From Chengkuizengella axinellae (GTDB taxonomy: Bacteria > Bacillota > Bacilli > Paenibacillales > KCTC-33759), in assembly GCF_030730905.1 (NCBI RefSeq), contig NZ_JAVAMP010000005.1, forward strand, positions 124,001 to 188,000: a stretch of 64,000 nucleotides of DNA, given 5' to 3'. The position numbers and the translations under genes are program-made. The notes beneath the pieces were generated by a model. It was not told the DNA's origin. It did no database searches and worked only from the letters and a program-made list of their open reading frames with translations. Below, piece by piece: positions 61,857 to 64,000 of the stretch; positions within the stretch are counted from its first letter, which is position 1; each line of letters begins with the position of its first letter.

Positions 61857-62465
61857 ATGTTCATGAAGTTATTATATTTAGTACTCGCATGTGGAATATT
61901 ATTATCAGGAATAGCAATAACAACTTCTCTAGCAAATAAAGATAACAATCAAATTGAGCAGGATCAAGCAAAAATAGCTCTAAAAGAAGCTTTATCCTCA
62001 AACACTGAATATATGAATGCATATCGGATTGAGATGATAAAGAAACTAAGAGATGCACTAAGAAACACTCATTCATACAACATAGATGAACTTATAAAGA
62101 AAAAAACGCTAGAAAAACAAAGATATCTGGAAGAATTGAAAACCTTTGACCCTGAACAGTATGATTTTGAAATTGCCGTTATAGAACTTCAATTTAATTA
62201 TAACTATTCTATTATTGATGAAAGAACAGGTATAGGTTTCTTTTATATCGAGGAAACAGGTGAATATTTTAATAAAATTGGTACGCTTAAGTTAGATGTG
62301 AATACAGCCAAGATATTTGATGCTTTTACAGATGAAGAATTAACTTCTGCTCAAGAGATTAGCCTTCATTTTTCATTTACTCATCCATATAATGGAGGTT
62401 ATCTGACTTTAGATACAATACCAGAAAAATTAAGTAAACTTGGAAAAGAAGAAAATTGGAGATAA
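61857..62465 (+). CDS. Secreted protein of unknown family (paralogue of 58233-58772)
   Basis: A 202-residue protein with an N-terminal hydrophobic segment (residues about 4-22) that is a signal peptide or anchor. The N-terminal half is a charged helix. The C-terminal half aligns with the protein at 58233: IDERTGIGFFYIEETGEYFN, then KLDVNTAKIFD and EELTSAQEISL. AAGGAGAG precedes the ATG. It lies convergent with the histidine kinase gene (51 nt apart). No known family recognised. Confidence 0.72.
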   Translation: MFMKLLYLVLACGILLSGIAITTSLANKDNNQIEQDQAKIALKEALSSNTEYMNAYRIEMIKKLRDALRNTHSYNIDELIKKKTLEKQRYLEELKTFDPEQYDFEIAVIELQFNYNYSIIDERTGIGFFYIEETGEYFNKIGTLKLDVNTAKIFDAFTDEELTSAQEISLHFSFTHPYNGGYLTLDTIPEKLSKLGKEENWR

Positions 62466-62516
62466 TGACTTTTAAAGAATATATGCAACTTAATAATCTC
62501 CACTACTAGCATGGAA

Positions 62517-63602
62517 TTATCCAACCACCTCTTTCAATGGTAATCTTACTTGAAACACGGTTTCAGCGTCATCACTAAATACCATTATTTCTCCGTTGTG
62601 TAAATTTACAATCTCTTTCGCAATGGCTAATCCTAAACCACTTCCTCCAGTTTTGTCTGAACGAGATTCTTCAACACGAAATAACCGATCAAAAATATAT
62701 GGAAGTGCATAAGAAGGAATTTTTTCTCCATAATTTTTTACTTTCACTGTACAATGCTCAGCTTCTTTTTCAATGATAACATCTATTTTATGACCTTCTT
62801 TTCCATACTTAATTGCATTTGAAATCAAATTCTCAAATACTCTCATAAGCTTATCTGGATCAGCAGTAATCAACATTTCTTTCTCTTGATAATCAATTTC
62901 CAACTCCATATTTTCCCGTCTCAGTGGAAGAGAATACTCAGCTGCAAGCTGCTGAAATAATTCAATTAAATTAAATGTAGTATATTGAAGTTTGATATCA
63001 TCATTACTTAATTTTGAAAATTCAAATAGATCATTGACCATTCTGTTTAGCCTCAGCGACTTCTCATAAGCAATGTCAATGTAATACATTAATTCTACTT
63101 CATCTTTATATCTATTATCATGTATTAATCTCATATAACCGATTATTGATGTTAAAGGTGTTCTTAAATCGTGTGAAACATTGCTTACTAATTCATTTTT
63201 TAAACTAATCGCACTATTTTCTTTATCAATTAAAACTGATAGCTCCTTATTCATTTTATTAATGTATGTGATAATCTGGTTTCTGTTTATATTTAATTCT
63301 TCATCAAAATTTTCCTTTACTAGTTTGTCCACTGCTTTCCTAATCTTATTTATTTTAAACTTGTCATAAATCATTGTGAAAATGAATGAATAAAATATAA
63401 AAAGAATCAATATACTGCCAGCAATACTTTCAATCGTTAATACATACCTTAAGTACTCAAAAAAATCAGTATATTCCCATTCTGGCTGTGCGTTTTTTAT
63501 CCATGCAATGATTTTAATCAATACAAATGTAGTAGCAATTGCTAATAACGAGCTAATTACAAACTTTAGAGTTCCAAAGTACTTCTCTAATTTATTCATC
63601 AT
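62517..63602 (-). CDS. OmpR-partner sensor histidine kinase
   Basis: A 361-residue membrane sensor kinase. Two membrane segments (residues about 12-32 and 55-77) enclose a short extracellular loop, then HisKA (VSHDLRTPLTSIIGY, phospho-His near residue 142) and HATPase_c with N-box, DKLMRVFENLISNAIKYG, and GSGLGLAIAK. It resembles VanS/BceS-like short-loop kinases. Translation probably starts by overlapping the regulator's stop. It should act on the response regulator upstream. Confidence 0.87.
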   Translation of the reverse strand: MMNKLEKYFGTLKFVISSLLAIATTFVLIKIIAWIKNAQPEWEYTDFFEYLRYVLTIESIAGSILILFIFYSFIFTMIYDKFKINKIRKAVDKLVKENFDEELNINRNQIITYINKMNKELSVLIDKENSAISLKNELVSNVSHDLRTPLTSIIGYMRLIHDNRYKDEVELMYYIDIAYEKSLRLNRMVNDLFEFSKLSNDDIKLQYTTFNLIELFQQLAAEYSLPLRRENMELEIDYQEKEMLITADPDKLMRVFENLISNAIKYGKEGHKIDVIIEKEAEHCTVKVKNYGEKIPSYALPYIFDRLFRVEESRSDKTGGSGLGLAIAKEIVNLHNGEIMVFSDDAETVFQVRLPLKEVVG

Positions 63603-64000
63603 CGATTTTATATCCTACTCCCCAAATCGTTTTAATAATCTTATGCCCTAGTGCTCTTTCTAATTTTTCTCGAAGATTACTCATGTGAACCATTACAGTG
63701 TTATTAGAACTGTAATATCGTTCTTTCCAAACGATTAGAAACAAATCTTCAGAGCTAAATACTTTACCTGGATTTGTTGCTAAAACATATAGAATCTCAA
63801 ACTCTTTTGCAGTTAGTTGAATAAGTTCGTTATTTGCCTTAGCTGTATGTAGTTTTTTATTTATCTCAAGTCCATTGATTTGTATAACATCATCATTCTT
63901 ACCCATGCTTTTATCTTGATATCGATAGGCTCGCCTCATTAATGTCTTTACTCGAGTTACTAACTCTAAAGGGTTAAAAGGTTTTGTCAAATAATCGTCT
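63592..64000 (-). CDS. OmpR-family response regulator, 3' part (cut by window end)
   Basis: The C-terminal part, about 136 residues, of an OmpR/PhoB-type regulator; the gene continues beyond position 64000, so the receiver domain with the phospho-Asp is missing. The last bases on the minus strand read into DDYLTKPFNPLELVTRVKTL, the end of a receiver domain. The winged helix DNA-binding domain is complete (TAKEFEILYVLATNPGKVFS to IKTIWGVGYKIDDE). Its stop overlaps the start of the kinase gene (63592-63602). VanR-like. Confidence 0.85.
   Translation of the reverse strand, partial: DDYLTKPFNPLELVTRVKTLMRRAYRYQDKSMGKNDDVIQINGLEINKKLHTAKANNELIQLTAKEFEILYVLATNPGKVFSSEDLFLIVWKERYYSSNNTVMVHMSNLREKLERALGHKIIKTIWGVGYKIDDE

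Overview
This window looks like chromosomal DNA of a low-GC Gram-positive bacterium of the order Bacillales. The base composition is AT-rich, Shine-Dalgarno sequences are strong (AGGAGG or GAGGTG), several starts are GTG or TTG, and many genes match Bacillus-type families: DeoR, the YkoEDC thiamine-precursor transporter, a ComP/ComA-like pair, YuaF/FloT, PspA, YneF, a YneQ-like protein and QueG. Palindromic repeats scattered between genes and a Bacillus-like gene complement would fit a Paenibacillaceae or Bacillaceae genome, but genus cannot be fixed from the sequence alone. I see no rRNA, tRNA, CRISPR array, complete insertion sequence or prophage.

Layout. 0-7 kb: deoR, a membrane protein of unknown function, and a TPP-riboswitch-controlled operon tenA-ykoE-ykoD-ykoC for salvage of the thiamine pyrimidine moiety, then uvsE (UV damage endonuclease). 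7-16 kb: an oligopeptidase, then two divergent units, a class III aminotransferase with a TetR regulator on one side and a sugar kinase, MFS transporter and class II aldolase on the other. 16-21 kb: a beta-propeller lipoprotein, a ComP/ComA-like two-component pair and an inositol-phosphatase family protein. 21-27.4 kb: a membrane-stress block, TauE-like permease, DUF350 protein, PspA, flotillin, NfeD and an esterase lipoprotein, in which three separate promoters carry the sigma-W signature. 27.5-39 kb: mostly housekeeping (SNF2 helicase, D-Ala-D-Ala ligase, a peptidoglycan-type amidase, aconitase, O-acetylhomoserine sulfhydrylase, an IclR regulator). 39-51.6 kb: a cysteine-rich protein, a superoxide dismutase fused to a DUF2935-like helical domain, a Tet(M)-like translational GTPase, an amidase, an AraC regulator, a degenerate CpsB-like protein, folE, yneF, queG, rnhA, a GNAT enzyme and a stand-alone sodA.

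51.8-57.7 kb is a MacAB-like ABC export operon with two different ATPases, one adaptor and one very large permease; the second ATPase ends in an AbrB-like domain. 58-64 kb is the least familiar part: an OmpR-type two-component system (response regulator cut by the window end), an amino-acid-type binding lipoprotein, a protein with copper-amine-oxidase-like stalk domains, and two secreted proteins that are paralogues of each other. Upstream of two of these genes lie arrays of short TTAAG-type direct repeats spaced 10-11 bp apart, at the same distance from the start codon. This suggests that the response regulator controls its neighbours as one envelope-sensing system, which I regard as the best candidate for something undescribed here.

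At least three dispersed palindromic repeat families lie between genes. Start codons were moved to the best-placed Shine-Dalgarno sequence wherever this differs from the longest reading frame; those choices are stated in the entries.
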